Assembly: GCF_020010925.1 (NCBI RefSeq)
Contig: NZ_JAGJBZ010000003.1
Coordinates: 1,116,001 to 1,180,000, forward strand
Origin: Streptomyces griseiscabiei
GTDB lineage: Bacteria > Actinomycetota > Actinomycetes > Streptomycetales > Streptomycetaceae
Direction of reading: 5' to 3'
Length of the DNA stretch: 64,000 nucleotides
Part shown: in pieces, positions 42,664-53,053 of the stretch
Position numbering within the stretch: the first letter of the stretch is position 1
Layout of the letters: every line of letters starts with the position of its first letter
Translations under genes and position numbers: made by a program
Notes under the pieces: model-generated
Databases searched by the model: none
Seen by the model: only the letters and a program-made list of their open reading frames with translations
Told to the model about the DNA's origin: nothing

Positions 42664-43472
42664 CCGACAGCGGGGGCGCGACACACGACGAGGGGAAAGG
42701 GCGCGAGATGCCGTCGGGCAGGACGGAGCCGGGCCGGGCCGAAGGGCACGACGGCCGCCTCGATTCCCTGCTGGCCGCCGCCGTACGCGGTGGGGCCTCG
42801 GCCGGCAGCGCGGGGGAGGCGCGGGCGATGGCCGCCTTCCGGGCGGCGCGGGAGAAGGGGGTGCGGGCGGGCCGTACCCGGCGGCGGGACGACTGGCGGC
42901 CCAACGCGCGGCGCCGCGTGCAGCTCTCGATCCGGACGACCCTGGCCGTGCTGCTGGCCGGACTCTCCCTCGGCGGAGTCGCCTTCGCGGCGATCGGCTC
43001 GGCCACCCGCGACGACGAGGGCGCCGGCGGGGACCCCGGGAGCCACGGAAGCCGGGATCGGCACCCCCGTACGACCGACAGCGCCCCCGCCCGTCCCGGC
43101 CCGCCGACGACCCCGGGCCCGAACCCCGCACTCCCCTCGACGACCGACGCCCCCACCGCCTCCCCACAGCCGGACGAGACGGACGAGACGGACGAGACGG
43201 ACGGACGAACCGGCGGCGGCAGCGACCAGGACACCAGCAGGGGTGAGGGCGAGGGCGAGGACGAGGGCAAGGACGGCGACCGGCACCGCGGCCCCGTTCC
43301 CGGAACCGGCACCGACACCGACGACCGGCGGAACCGATCGCCCCGGCCGCCCGGAGAGCCGAAACCGCCGAGCGCGGAGCCGAAGGAGTCGGAGGAGCCG
43401 AGAATGTCGAAGGAGTCCGGCCGGCCGGGCGGGGCCGGGGGGACGACGCAGGGGGGCGGGAGAACGAAGTGA
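42660..43472 (+). CDS. single-pass membrane protein, putative anti-sigma partner (module 1)
   Basis: A 270-aa protein with a cytoplasmic N-terminal part containing HDGRLDSLLAAAVRGGASAG, SAGEARAMAAFRAAREKG, one helix (TTLAVLLAGLSLGGVAFAAI) and a long low-complexity extracytoplasmic tail rich in D, G, P, E and T. It is translationally coupled to the sigma gene. No zinc anti-sigma HxxxCxxC motif is present, so if it is an anti-sigma factor it is not of the ZAS class. Its N-terminal layout matches the partner of the second module. Confidence 0.7.
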   Translation: MTDSGGATHDEGKGREMPSGRTEPGRAEGHDGRLDSLLAAAVRGGASAGSAGEARAMAAFRAAREKGVRAGRTRRRDDWRPNARRRVQLSIRTTLAVLLAGLSLGGVAFAAIGSATRDDEGAGGDPGSHGSRDRHPRTTDSAPARPGPPTTPGPNPALPSTTDAPTASPQPDETDETDETDGRTGGGSDQDTSRGEGEGEDEGKDGDRHRGPVPGTGTDTDDRRNRSPRPPGEPKPPSAEPKESEEPRMSKESGRPGGAGGTTQGGGRTK

Positions 43473-43533
43473 GGCCGGCGTGCTCGCAAGACCCCCGTAC
43501 TCGCAAGGCACCCGGCCGACTCCGCCGATGGCA

Positions 43534-43575
43534 ACGGTCGGGGCCGCCACCCCCCACAGGAGAGGCCCCGACCGT
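43534..43575 (+). terminator. hairpin terminator after module 1
   Basis: ACGGTCGGGGCC pairs perfectly with GGCCCCGACCGT around an 18-nt loop, 62 bp after the membrane protein stop. It separates the two sigma modules transcriptionally. Confidence 0.75.
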
Positions 43576-43836
43576 CGCGCGGCACGGGCCGCGCGGCGAC
43601 CCGTACTCCCTACAGCGTCGCGCCTGCGTTTTCTGTCACACCTCCCGGTGTCACTTCTCCTTGTCGCTCCCCGCATCACGAGTTAGTTGCATGTTCTACG
43701 GACATGGACGGTCAGCGGTTTCAGGCCGTAACGTGCCATTCGCGCCGGATCGCGGTTGGCGGAAGACCACCGCAACCACAGCGGTCCCGAGACCGCGACC
43801 ATCGATCGAGGAACCACAACGGCGAGAACCCGGCCC
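43576..43836. promoter_or_regulatory. promoter region of sigma module 2
   Basis: This 261-bp leader contains a palindrome CATGT-N7-ACATG at 43690-43706 and a CACACC-TCCC-GGTGT hairpin near 43640. No confident ECF-type -35/-10 pair was identified. Confidence 0.35.
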
Positions 43837-44562
43837 GTGACAGCGGTGTCGGCTGAGGCGCAGAGGGGCGCGTGGGTGCTGGGGGACGACGCGGAGCTGA
43901 CCGCCGCGGTGCTTGCGGCACAGGACGGGGACGAGACCGCGTTCCGGACTGTGTACCGCTCGGTGCACCCACGGCTGCTCGGGTACGTGCGGACACTGGT
44001 CGGCGATCCGGACGCGGAGGACGTCACCTCCGAGTCCTGGCTGCAGATAGCCCGTGACCTGGACCGGTTCAGCGGAGACGCCGACCGCTTCCGCGGCTGG
44101 GCCGCGCGGATCGCCCGCAACCGCGCCCTGGACCACATACGCATGCGCGGGCGCAGGCCCGCGACCGTCGGCGACGAGACCGAGCTGACCGGCAAGGCCG
44201 CCGAGTCCGACACGGCCGGCGAGGCGATGGAGGCCCTGGCCACCGACCGCACGCTCTCGCTCATCGCCCAGCTGCCCCAGGACCAGGCGGAGGCGGTGGT
44301 CCTGCGGGTCGTGGTCGGCCTCGACGCGAAGACCGCCGCCCAGACCCTCGGCAAGCGCGCGGGAGCCGTACGGACGGCCGCGCACCGGGGCCTGAAACGG
44401 CTCGCCGAACTGATCGGGGAGAATCCGGAGACGGCTTCGGATGCCGACCCGGATTCCGGCGACCCGCTGGACGCCGTTCCCCCACCGAGAGGCGCGCGGG
44501 TACGCGCGGCCACGTCCGCCGGTGTGACGCATACGCGTTCGCGGACGCAGAAGGATGTGTGA
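43837..44562 (+). CDS. ECF-type sigma factor (module 2)
   Basis: A 241-aa sigma-70 family protein. Region 2 covers ETAFRTVYRSVHPRLLGYVR, VTSESWLQIARDLDRFSGDA and RIARNRALDHIRMRGR; region 4 covers LIAQLPQDQAEAVVLRVVVG then AQTLGKRAGAVRTAAHRGLK. A 40-residue C-terminal tail (after ELIGENPE) is extra compared with module 1. GTG 43837 lacks a good ribosome site; GTG 43846 is possible. Its stop overlaps the next start in TGATG. Confidence 0.92.
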   Translation: MTAVSAEAQRGAWVLGDDAELTAAVLAAQDGDETAFRTVYRSVHPRLLGYVRTLVGDPDAEDVTSESWLQIARDLDRFSGDADRFRGWAARIARNRALDHIRMRGRRPATVGDETELTGKAAESDTAGEAMEALATDRTLSLIAQLPQDQAEAVVLRVVVGLDAKTAAQTLGKRAGAVRTAAHRGLKRLAELIGENPETASDADPDSGDPLDAVPPPRGARVRAATSAGVTHTRSRTQKDV

Positions 44563-45854
44563 TGGCCGACGAGCAGTACAGGTGGCTGAACCGCGACGCC
44601 GCGGAGCGGCTGCTGCGCGGTGAGCCGCTCGAAGCCGTCGACGCCGACATCCGCGCCCGTGCCGACCGGCTCGCCGAAGCACTGGACCTCCTGGCCGCCG
44701 AGGCCGCTCCCGTCTCCCCGCGGACTCCTGAACTCCCGGGCGAGGCCGCCGCGCTGGCCGCCTTCCGCGAGGCGAGCACGGCGCGGGCGGATGCCGTGTC
44801 CCCTGCGGCTCGTTCCGGCCTCGCGGCCCACGCCGCCGAACCCGGCCCGGTCACCGAGCCCGGTCGGGGCGGCCCCTCGCACACCACCGCGGCACCCGCC
44901 GCCGACGCGGGGCTCGTCCGGCTCGGACGTCCCGTGCGGGCGCGCGCGGTGCCGGGGGGCCGTCGGGCCCGCTGGGGGCGGCCGGTGCGGTACGGGCTGG
45001 TCGCGGCCGTGGCCGCCGGGATGCTCGGCGGGGTCACGGCGGTGGCCGGCGGCGGCGCGCTGAGCGCCTTCCGCGACGAGGAACCGGAACCCTCCGCCTC
45101 CAGCTCCGCCGCCGGGTCGCCCGACCGGCCGCTGATGTCGCCCACACCGAACACCGGTCAGGGCGACCGGGGGCGGGGGGCGTGGGGCGGCGGGACGTCC
45201 GAGGCCCCACCGGACGGCTCGGCGAAGGGCGACTCCCCCTCCGGCGAGGGCACCGGCGGCACCGACGAGGACGAGCGGTCCGGTGACTCCCGGAAGGGCC
45301 GGGGCTCCACCCAGGAGAGGTGGAACGGCGTGCTCTCCGCCTGCCGTGACGTCCGCGACGGCAAGGAACTGGACGCCGACCGCCGACGCGCCCTGGAGGA
45401 GGCGGCGGGCGGCAAGGACAAGAACCGGCTGAAGCGGTTCTGCGAGGGCGCCCTGGCCGGTGGCTCCGGTGTTCCCGGCAACGCGAAGCGTCCGGGCGAC
45501 GGAGCCGGGTACGGCAAGGGCGCCGGCGCGTCGGGCTCCGGCGACTCCAACGGGCACGCGGGCGGCGGTGACAAGAACACCCGGTCGGGCAAGGACTCCG
45601 ACGAGGACGACGACTCGGACCGTGGCGGCCGGGGCCGGAACGGCGACGGCAAGAAGCGCCACGGCAACGGCAACGGCAAGAGCCACGGAAACGGCTCCTG
45701 GAACGGCAACGGCAGCGGCAGCGGCAAGCACAAGGGCGGCAAGAACAAGAGCGGGTGGAACAAGAACGGCAGGGGCAACGGCGGCAACGGCCACCGGGGT
45801 CAGCTCGCGGCGCCGGCCCCCATCGACGTCATCGCTCGTGTCACCCCCGCCTGA
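44562..45854 (+). CDS. low-complexity membrane protein, putative anti-sigma partner (module 2)
   Basis: A 430-aa protein. The cytoplasmic part shows LNRDAAERLLRGEPLEAVDA, LPGEAAALAAFREASTARAD and one helix (YGLVAAVAAGMLGGVTAVAG). Outside the membrane it has a mostly polar region with a conserved-looking segment (VLSACRDVRDGKELDADRRR, LKRFCEGAL, two cysteines) and then a strongly repetitive G/N/K/S/D tail (NGNGKSHGNGSWNGNGSGSG) ending IDVIARVTPA. Such tails may reach into the wall. It is coupled to the sigma gene. No ZAS motif is present. Confidence 0.72.
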   Translation: MADEQYRWLNRDAAERLLRGEPLEAVDADIRARADRLAEALDLLAAEAAPVSPRTPELPGEAAALAAFREASTARADAVSPAARSGLAAHAAEPGPVTEPGRGGPSHTTAAPAADAGLVRLGRPVRARAVPGGRRARWGRPVRYGLVAAVAAGMLGGVTAVAGGGALSAFRDEEPEPSASSSAAGSPDRPLMSPTPNTGQGDRGRGAWGGGTSEAPPDGSAKGDSPSGEGTGGTDEDERSGDSRKGRGSTQERWNGVLSACRDVRDGKELDADRRRALEEAAGGKDKNRLKRFCEGALAGGSGVPGNAKRPGDGAGYGKGAGASGSGDSNGHAGGGDKNTRSGKDSDEDDDSDRGGRGRNGDGKKRHGNGNGKSHGNGSWNGNGSGSGKHKGGKNKSGWNKNGRGNGGNGHRGQLAAPAPIDVIARVTPA

Positions 45855-46146
45855 CCTGCGCTTTCGTATCCGCCACAACTTCTTTCGCGGAACGGGTAAC
45901 ACTTTCGGCGCCCCCGGCGCAGTAATGAGTGAGCCGACTGGTCATCGGCCGTCGCACAGAGCCGGGGTTCCCCCCGTACCTACGGCTCGTGCACCTCGGC
46001 GCGGGCGGGACACGTTCCCCCGGTCCCGCCCGCGCCCCATACCCCCGTGTTTCCCCCGTGACCCCGTACTCCCCCTGACGCGCCGGGCCCCCTCCCGCTA
46101 TGCCTCCTGTGACGCACATCACTCCGGCACTCCACGACGCCGCGCG

Positions 46147-47058
46147 TCACCAGTACACGACGACCTTGTCGCCGTTCCTCACCTGCGCGAACAACCGCGC
46201 GATCGCCGCCTCGTCCCGGACGTTGACGCAGCCGTGCGAGCCGCCGTAGTAGCCACGGGCCGCGAAGTCGGCGGAGTAGTGGACGGCCTGGCCGCCGCTG
46301 AAGAACATCGCGTACGGCATCGGGGTGTCGTAGAGGGTCGACCAGTGGTCGCGGGACTTGAAGTAGACGCTGAAGACGCCCTCCCGGGTGGGGGTGCCCT
46401 CCGAGCCGAAGCGCACCTCGACCGTCGTCAGCGTCCGGCCGTCCACCATCCAGCGCAGTGTGCGGCTCGTCTTGCTGATGCACAGCACCCGGCCCGTCAG
46501 ACAGCGCGGATCGGGTGAGGCGGCGGGCTGTCCGCCGTACGCGTAGAGGTCCCACTTGCCGGGCTCCCGCGTCATGTTCAGCAGCCGCGCCCAGGTGACG
46601 CTGTCCGTCTTCCCGGTCTGCGGCAGTCCCCGCTTGCCCTGGAAGCCCCGGACCGCCCGGACCGTCGGCTCGTCGTACGTCCCCGTGGGCCCGGTGAAGA
46701 GCCATGCGACCTGCCGCAGCCGGGCCTGCAACTCGCGTACGTCCAGCCCTTCGTCGCCCTGGGACCACAGGACCCGGGGCGCGGGCGTGGGGGTCGGGGT
46801 GGGTGTGGGGGAGGGCGGCGTGGTCGCCGGGGCCGTCCCGCTCCCGCCCTTGCCGTCGCTCCCGTCTCCGGCCCCGGCGCTGTCACCGTCGTCCTGTCTG
46901 GGGACGCCGCTCGGGGTGGTGCTCGGCGTGCCGGTCGTGTCGACGCGCACGGGCCGGTTCTGGCCGCCGTGCACCTCGATCCCCTGGGCCGTGCAGGCGC
47001 CGGCCATGACGAGTGCCGCGATCGCGGCCACCGATCTCCGCATGTCCTTGGTACGCAT
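46147..47058 (-). CDS. L,D-transpeptidase lipoprotein with peptidoglycan-binding domain
   Basis: A 303-aa YkuD-family enzyme that would make 3-3 cross-links in peptidoglycan. A lipoprotein signal ([16 protein letters not shown]) gives C22 as the lipidation site. A Thr/Pro-rich linker ([15 protein letters not shown]) precedes a PG_binding_1 domain ([34 protein letters not shown]) and then the catalytic domain with [20 protein letters not shown], in which C277 is the nucleophile and the His residues complete the site. ATG 47058 has a G-rich site upstream. It is divergent from the acyl-CoA mutase gene, 168 bp away. Confidence 0.93.
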   Translation of the reverse strand: MRTKDMRRSVAAIAALVMAGACTAQGIEVHGGQNRPVRVDTTGTPSTTPSGVPRQDDGDSAGAGDGSDGKGGSGTAPATTPPSPTPTPTPTPAPRVLWSQGDEGLDVRELQARLRQVAWLFTGPTGTYDEPTVRAVRGFQGKRGLPQTGKTDSVTWARLLNMTREPGKWDLYAYGGQPAASPDPRCLTGRVLCISKTSRTLRWMVDGRTLTTVEVRFGSEGTPTREGVFSVYFKSRDHWSTLYDTPMPYAMFFSGGQAVHYSADFAARGYYGGSHGCVNVRDEAAIARLFAQVRNGDKVVVYW

Positions 47059-47101
47059 CAGGCCCCCGGTCGTCTCATGATCCACCGCGTCCGGTCGTTC
47101 T

Positions 47102-47118
47102 CCGGGACACGTTCCCGG
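47102..47118. promoter_or_regulatory. palindrome between L,D-transpeptidase and mutase genes
   Basis: CCGGGA-N5-TCCCGG lies in the divergent region, 44 bp before the transpeptidase start, and is followed by a related GGTTTCCCGGACGTGACCCG. Possible operator. Confidence 0.3.
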
Positions 47119-47226
47119 ACAGGTTTCCCGGACGTGACCCGTCACGAACAAAGAGGCATGGTGGTGAGCAAGGTCCCGGCCAGGAGGGCCCCGGCAGGAC
47201 GGTCCCCGACAGGACGGAGGCACACC

Positions 47227-48807
<1,581 letters not shown>

Positions 48808-48914
48808 CCGCCTCCATGTCTCCCGGCCTCGCTGCCCGCCTGCCTGCCTGCCTGTCGGACCGGGCAGGACCGGGCCGGTCCGGAATGTCGTACCCCCGTG
48901 CGACACTCCTTTGC

Positions 48915-49568
48915 ATGTTCGGTGTCATCGACCTTCCCACCTATCTGGCGGGCCTCGTCCTGATCGTCCTGCTGCCCGGCCCCAACTCCCTCTATGTGCT
49001 GTCCGTCGCCGCCCGGCGCGGGATACGGACCGGGTACCGGGCCGCCGCCGGGGTGTGGGTCGGGGACACCGTGCTGATGACCCTGTCGGCGGCGGGCGTG
49101 GCCTCGCTGCTGCAGGCGAACGCCGTGCTGTTCGGGATCGTGAAGTACGCCGGGGCCGGCTATCTGTCGTGGCTGGCGATCGGGATGCTGCGGGCCGCGT
49201 GGGGGATGTGGCGGACCCGGAGCGAGCGGATCGCGGAGGGGCCGGAGGACGGGGCCGCGGAGGGGGAGCGGCCGTTCCGGCGGGCCGTGGTGATCAGTCT
49301 GCTGAACCCGAAGGCGATCCTGTTCTTCGTCGCCTTCTTCGTGCAGTTCGTCGACCCCGGATACGCCTACCCGGCCCTGTCCTTCGTCGTCCTCGGTGCC
49401 TTCGCCCAGCTCGCCAGCTTCCTCTATCTGACCGCGCTGATATTCGGCGGCACCAGGCTGGCCGCAGCGTTCCGGCGTCGCAAGCGGCTGTCGGCCGGGG
49501 CGACCTCGGCGGCGGGCGCGCTGTTCCTCGGGTTCGCGGTGAAGCTGTCGCTGGCGAGCGGCGCGTAG
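48915..49568 (+). CDS. LysE/RhtB-family amino acid exporter (LeuE-like)
   Basis: A 217-aa membrane exporter with six hydrophobic segments. It shows the family motif LIVLLPGPNSLYVLSVAARR, then GYRAAAGVWVGDTVLM, YLSWLAIGMLRAAW and SLLNPKAILFFVAFFVQFV. These proteins use the proton gradient to export amino acids; the sequence resembles LeuE (leucine and analogues). The ATG at 48915 gives the standard N-terminus, though no ribosome site is evident. Confidence 0.9.
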   Translation: MFGVIDLPTYLAGLVLIVLLPGPNSLYVLSVAARRGIRTGYRAAAGVWVGDTVLMTLSAAGVASLLQANAVLFGIVKYAGAGYLSWLAIGMLRAAWGMWRTRSERIAEGPEDGAAEGERPFRRAVVISLLNPKAILFFVAFFVQFVDPGYAYPALSFVVLGAFAQLASFLYLTALIFGGTRLAAAFRRRKRLSAGATSAAGALFLGFAVKLSLASGA

Positions 49569-49588
49569 CCGGGGCGTAGTCGGGGCGC

Positions 49589-51016
49589 TCAGCGCAGGCC
49601 CACCGCGCTCGCGTACGCGGTGAGGCCGGCCGTCGTGTCGCCGGCCCAGCCGACGTAGCCGTCGGGGCGGACGAGGAAGACACCGGTGCCGTAGGCCTCG
49701 TAGGGCGGGATGTGGGCCCGGCGTGCGTTCCTGAGCGGGGACGGCTCGGCCGGTGCCCCGGGTCCGACCGTGAGCAGGGTCCAGTGCGGGCCCCGGAAGG
49801 CGTCGAAGAGGTGTACGCCGCCGCGCCGGCCGTCGGGGGCGCGGTCGCCGGCGCGCAGGGCGTCCGGGGGCAGGTGGCCGCGGGTGTCGACGCAGAGGGA
49901 GGCGTCCCGGTAGCCGAGGCCCAGCTGCTGGGTGGCCCGGCCACGGCGTTCCTCGCCCCGGTGGACCCGCGTGGACAGACCGAGCACGGCCGCGGCCACC
50001 GGGCGCCGCTCCTCCTCGTACGTCTCCAGCAGCGCGTCCCCCGCGTCGCCGCGCAGCACCGCGCCCAGCTTCCAGCCCAGGTTGTACGCGTCCTGCACGC
50101 CGGTGTTGAGGCCCTGGCCCCCGGCGGGCGAGTGGATGTGCGCCGCGTCCCCGGCGAGGAAGACCCGGCCCTCCCGGAAGCGGTCCGCGAGCGCGGCCCG
50201 GGGCCGGAAGTCCGACGCCCAGCGCACCTCCGTCACATCCTCGGGGGCGAGGTGGGAGCGGGCGGCGACGACCTTGCGGATGCCGTCCGGCGAGAGGTCG
50301 ACCACCGTGTCCGGGTCCGGGAAATTGGCGGCGAGCTGGAAGTCCTCGGTGCCGGGGAGGGGGCAGACCGCCATGAAGCCGTGCTCACCGGTAGGCGGGA
50401 ACAGATGCCAGTTGTCGCGGTCGAGGGCCGGGATCCGGAGGTCGGCCACCAGGGTCGGGCTCGGGTCGACGGTCTCGCCGGTCATCGGGACGCCGAGCAG
50501 GCGGCGCACGGTGGAGCGGCCTCCGTCGGCGGCGACGGCGTAACGGGCGTGGATGTCGGGGCCGGTGGTGAAGGACGCCGTCACGCCGTCGGGGTGCTGG
50601 GCCAGGCCCGTCAGCTCGCGGCCGAAGGCGACCTCGCCGCCCAGCTCCCGCAGCCGGGTCAGCAGGATCTCCTGGGTCCGCCACTGGGGGACCAGCCACG
50701 GGCCCTGGAAGGGCTCGGCCTCCGTCGGCTCCGCCACGTCGAACATACGGTGCTCGCCCTGCCGGGTGCCGTCGCCCCAGACCATGCCGACGGGGGCGGG
50801 GCCGCCGGCGGCGCGGACGGCGTCCAGGACGCCCAGGTCGTCGAGGACCTCCAGGGTGCGGGGCTGTACGCCCTTGCCGCGTGAGCCGGGGAACAGCGCG
50901 TCGGCCCGCTCCACGACCAGGGCGTGGGCGCCGCGCCGGGCCAGGTCGACGGCCAGGGCGAGACCGGTGGGCCCGGCGCCGACGATCAGGACCTGCGTAT
51001 GGATGGTGCCGCTCAT
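49589..51016 (-). CDS. FAD-dependent aromatic monooxygenase (PheA/TfdB type)
   Basis: A 475-aa flavoprotein hydroxylase. The FAD Rossmann motif is VLIVGAGPTGLALAVDLARR with ERADALFPGSRGKGV; the second FAD motif is VFLAGDAAHIHSPAGGQGLN followed by TGVQDAYNLGWKLGAVL. A thioredoxin-like C-terminal domain closes the chain. Members hydroxylate phenols, polyketides or antibiotics such as rifampicin and tetracycline. AAGGAG precedes ATG 51016. It is divergent from a TetR gene with two palindromic sites between them, so substrate-induced expression is likely. Confidence 0.92.
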   Translation of the reverse strand: MSGTIHTQVLIVGAGPTGLALAVDLARRGAHALVVERADALFPGSRGKGVQPRTLEVLDDLGVLDAVRAAGGPAPVGMVWGDGTRQGEHRMFDVAEPTEAEPFQGPWLVPQWRTQEILLTRLRELGGEVAFGRELTGLAQHPDGVTASFTTGPDIHARYAVAADGGRSTVRRLLGVPMTGETVDPSPTLVADLRIPALDRDNWHLFPPTGEHGFMAVCPLPGTEDFQLAANFPDPDTVVDLSPDGIRKVVAARSHLAPEDVTEVRWASDFRPRAALADRFREGRVFLAGDAAHIHSPAGGQGLNTGVQDAYNLGWKLGAVLRGDAGDALLETYEEERRPVAAAVLGLSTRVHRGEERRGRATQQLGLGYRDASLCVDTRGHLPPDALRAGDRAPDGRRGGVHLFDAFRGPHWTLLTVGPGAPAEPSPLRNARRAHIPPYEAYGTGVFLVRPDGYVGWAGDTTAGLTAYASAVGLR

Positions 51017-51027
51017 GAGCGACTCTC

Positions 51028-51080
51028 CTTAACGTTGTTAAGTTACTCCTGTACGGCAGCATGCGCTTAACGCCGTTAAG
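51028..51080. promoter_or_regulatory. two TTAACG-type TetR operators
   Basis: CTTAACGTTGTTAAG (51028-51042) and CTTAACGCCGTTAAG (51066-51080) share the half-site CTTAAC with the same 3-bp centre and lie 38 bp apart centre to centre. The first overlaps the ribosome-binding site of the monooxygenase gene and the second ends 9 bp before the TetR start. Both promoters must lie here. Confidence 0.8.
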
Positions 51081-51088
51081 CTGTCAAC

Positions 51089-51757
51089 GTGGTTCCCAGG
51101 AAATCCCCGAAGCTGGACAAGGCACAGGTCGCCGAGGCGGCCCTGCGACTGCTGAACGAGGTCGGGCTGGAGGGGCTGAGCCTCCGGCTGATCGCCAAGG
51201 AGCTGGACGTCCAGGCGCCCGCGCTCTACTGGCACTTCAAGAACAAGCAGGATCTGCTGGACGAGATGGCCACCGAGATGATGCGGCGCATGGCGGCGGA
51301 CTGGGCCGCGACGCCGTCGGCGGACGACGGGGGCGCCGACTGGCAGGAGACGTTCCGCTCACGGATGCGGCTGCTGCGCGCGCATCTGCTGCGGTACCGC
51401 GACGGCGCGAAGGTGTACAGCGGGACGCACTTCACGGATCTGTCGTACGCGGCGCCCATGGAGGCGAATCTGCGCATGCTGACGGCCGCGGGGTTCACAC
51501 CGGCGGGGGCCGCGCGGGCCTGGTTCACGGCGTACAGCTACACGATCGGGTACGTGATCGAGGAGCAGTCGATGGGGCCGGATCCGGTGGGGGGCGGGGA
51601 GGGGTACGACCTCGCCGCGCGGGCCGAGCGGCTGGCGGCGTTCCCGTTGGCCGTGGAGGCGGGGTGGGAGATGTTCCGGGATCAGGAGCGGGGGTTCGAG
51701 GCGGGGTTGGGGGCGGTGCTGGCGGGGATCGCCGTGACGCTGCGGGGGAGTGGGTGA
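51089..51757 (+). CDS. TetR-family regulator with TetR_C domain
   Basis: A 222-aa repressor. The helix-turn-helix reads VAEAALRLLNEVGLEGLSLR then LIAKELDVQAPALYWHFKNK; the C-terminal part (AYSYTIGYVIEEQSMG, DQERGFEAGLGAVLAGI) matches the TetR_C ligand domain of tetracycline-repressor-type proteins. GTG 51089 lies 9 bp after the second palindrome. It probably represses itself and the divergent monooxygenase gene and is released by that enzyme's substrate. Confidence 0.92.
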   Translation: MVPRKSPKLDKAQVAEAALRLLNEVGLEGLSLRLIAKELDVQAPALYWHFKNKQDLLDEMATEMMRRMAADWAATPSADDGGADWQETFRSRMRLLRAHLLRYRDGAKVYSGTHFTDLSYAAPMEANLRMLTAAGFTPAGAARAWFTAYSYTIGYVIEEQSMGPDPVGGGEGYDLAARAERLAAFPLAVEAGWEMFRDQERGFEAGLGAVLAGIAVTLRGSG

Positions 51758-51801
51758 ACGGGGGCTGAGGGCTGAGGGCGGGTGGGCGCGGGCCGTGTGT
51801 G

Positions 51802-51852
51802 GCTGCTCGCGCCCCGCGGCGGAGCCGCGGATCGATACGGCCCCGCGCCCCT
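51802..51852 (+). repeat. dispersed GC-rich repeat, copy 2
   Basis: A 51-nt copy starting GCTGCTCGCGCCCCGCGGCG and ending ATACGGCCCCGCGCCCCT. It lies in the gap between the convergent TetR and methyltransferase genes and is followed by further CCCGCGCCCC motifs. Confidence 0.85.
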
Positions 51853-51940
51853 TTCGACCCCGCGCCCCTCAAGAGCGCGGGGCCGCGCCCGCTGCCCGGG
51901 CCTCACCGCCCGGCGGTGATCACTTCGACGGGGGCTTCGC

Positions 51941-52888
51941 CTACCTTGCCCGCCGCGCCTTCTTCGCCTTCCTGAGCGCCCTCGTCACGACCGGGGGCAG
52001 CAGGTCCACGGCCAGCTTGCGGGCGCCGCTCCGCGGGGGCCGGGCCGGGCGCGGGCGGGCCGGGGGCGCCGCCGGGGCGGGGGCCGGGGGCGGGGGTGCC
52101 GTCCAGTGGCGGGACTTCGGGAAGGTCGGTGCCTTCATGCCCTTGGACTTGAGGCGGATGATGCGGTGGCCGGCCGCCCGCTGGTTGCTGACGTGGCAGT
52201 CGTCCCGCCCGGCGACCATCTCCAGCAGGGCCTCCTGGACCGGCTCGGGATCGTCCCAGGTGCCGTAGAGCTTCTGCGTGCTGAGGCAGACGGGGTTGAG
52301 GCCCCGGTTGAGGACCGCCTCCCACGCGGCGACGGAGACGCCGGGGGTGTGCTCCGAACGGAAGTCGTCGAGGACGACCAGACCGCCGGGCAGGAGTATG
52401 TCCCGGGCGGCGGTGATGTCGGCCTCGACGTGCTCGTACAGATGCGAGGCGTCGATGTGCACGAAACGGCAGGAGCGCGGCTCGACCTCGCCCGGCACGA
52501 TCGAGCTGGGGCCCTGCAGCACGCGGGGCAGCTCGTCGTGGAAGGAGAGGTAGTTCGCCTCGAAGGCCCGGCGGGTGAGCGTGCTGCGGTACGACTTGGT
52601 GGCCTCCGCCGCGTTGGCGTCGTCCGGCGCGTCGCTCTCGAAGAGGTCGCAGACCGTGTAGGCCTCGCCCTCCCGGAGGTGCCGGCCGAGGAAGATGGCG
52701 CTCTTGCCCATGTAGACGCCGACCTCCAGAAGGTCGCCCCGGCTGTCGGCGGCCTCCTGTCGGTTCAGGAACCAGTCGAAGAGCAGTTGGTCGAGCACCG
52801 GGAACCAGCCGGGAACGTCGTCCAGTTCCCGGGGAAGCCGGATCGTGCCTTGTTCAGAGGTGATGTCAGCGGTCGTTTCAGAGGCCAT
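51941..52888 (-). CDS. class I SAM methyltransferase (TylF/macrocin-like)
   Basis: A 315-aa protein. The methyltransferase core includes WFPVLDQLLFDWFLNRQEAA, GDLLEVGVYMGKSAIFLGRH as the SAM-binding motif, RFVHIDASHLYEHVEADI and LLPGGLVVLDDFRSEHTPGV, as in sugar O-methyltransferases of the TylF type. A Pro/Ala-rich linker and a basic tail (VVTRALRKAKKARRAR) follow. ATG 52888 begins the recognisable protein; a longer frame to 53026 is less likely. Position at the edge of the nonulosonate cluster suggests methylation of a wall sugar. Confidence 0.83.
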   Translation of the reverse strand: MASETTADITSEQGTIRLPRELDDVPGWFPVLDQLLFDWFLNRQEAADSRGDLLEVGVYMGKSAIFLGRHLREGEAYTVCDLFESDAPDDANAAEATKSYRSTLTRRAFEANYLSFHDELPRVLQGPSSIVPGEVEPRSCRFVHIDASHLYEHVEADITAARDILLPGGLVVLDDFRSEHTPGVSVAAWEAVLNRGLNPVCLSTQKLYGTWDDPEPVQEALLEMVAGRDDCHVSNQRAAGHRIIRLKSKGMKAPTFPKSRHWTAPPPPAPAPAAPPARPRPARPPRSGARKLAVDLLPPVVTRALRKAKKARRAR

Positions 52889-53053
52889 GAGGACAGAAGA
52901 CTCTCTTGCGTCGACGAGACGAACAGGCGAACGGGCCTGGAACCTATGAGATGCCTTTGGCCCGGTCAAGGATGCTGCCGAGCCTCTCCGGGGAGGCGTT
53001 TTCGAATCCTCGGGCCGGATGAACACTGGGCCAATTCCAGGTTCAGGGACGGC

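Noticed and set aside
40588..43557. 989-aa minus-strand open frame
   Set aside because: It runs antisense across several plausible genes including a sigma factor, and its R/P/G-rich sequence has no family features.
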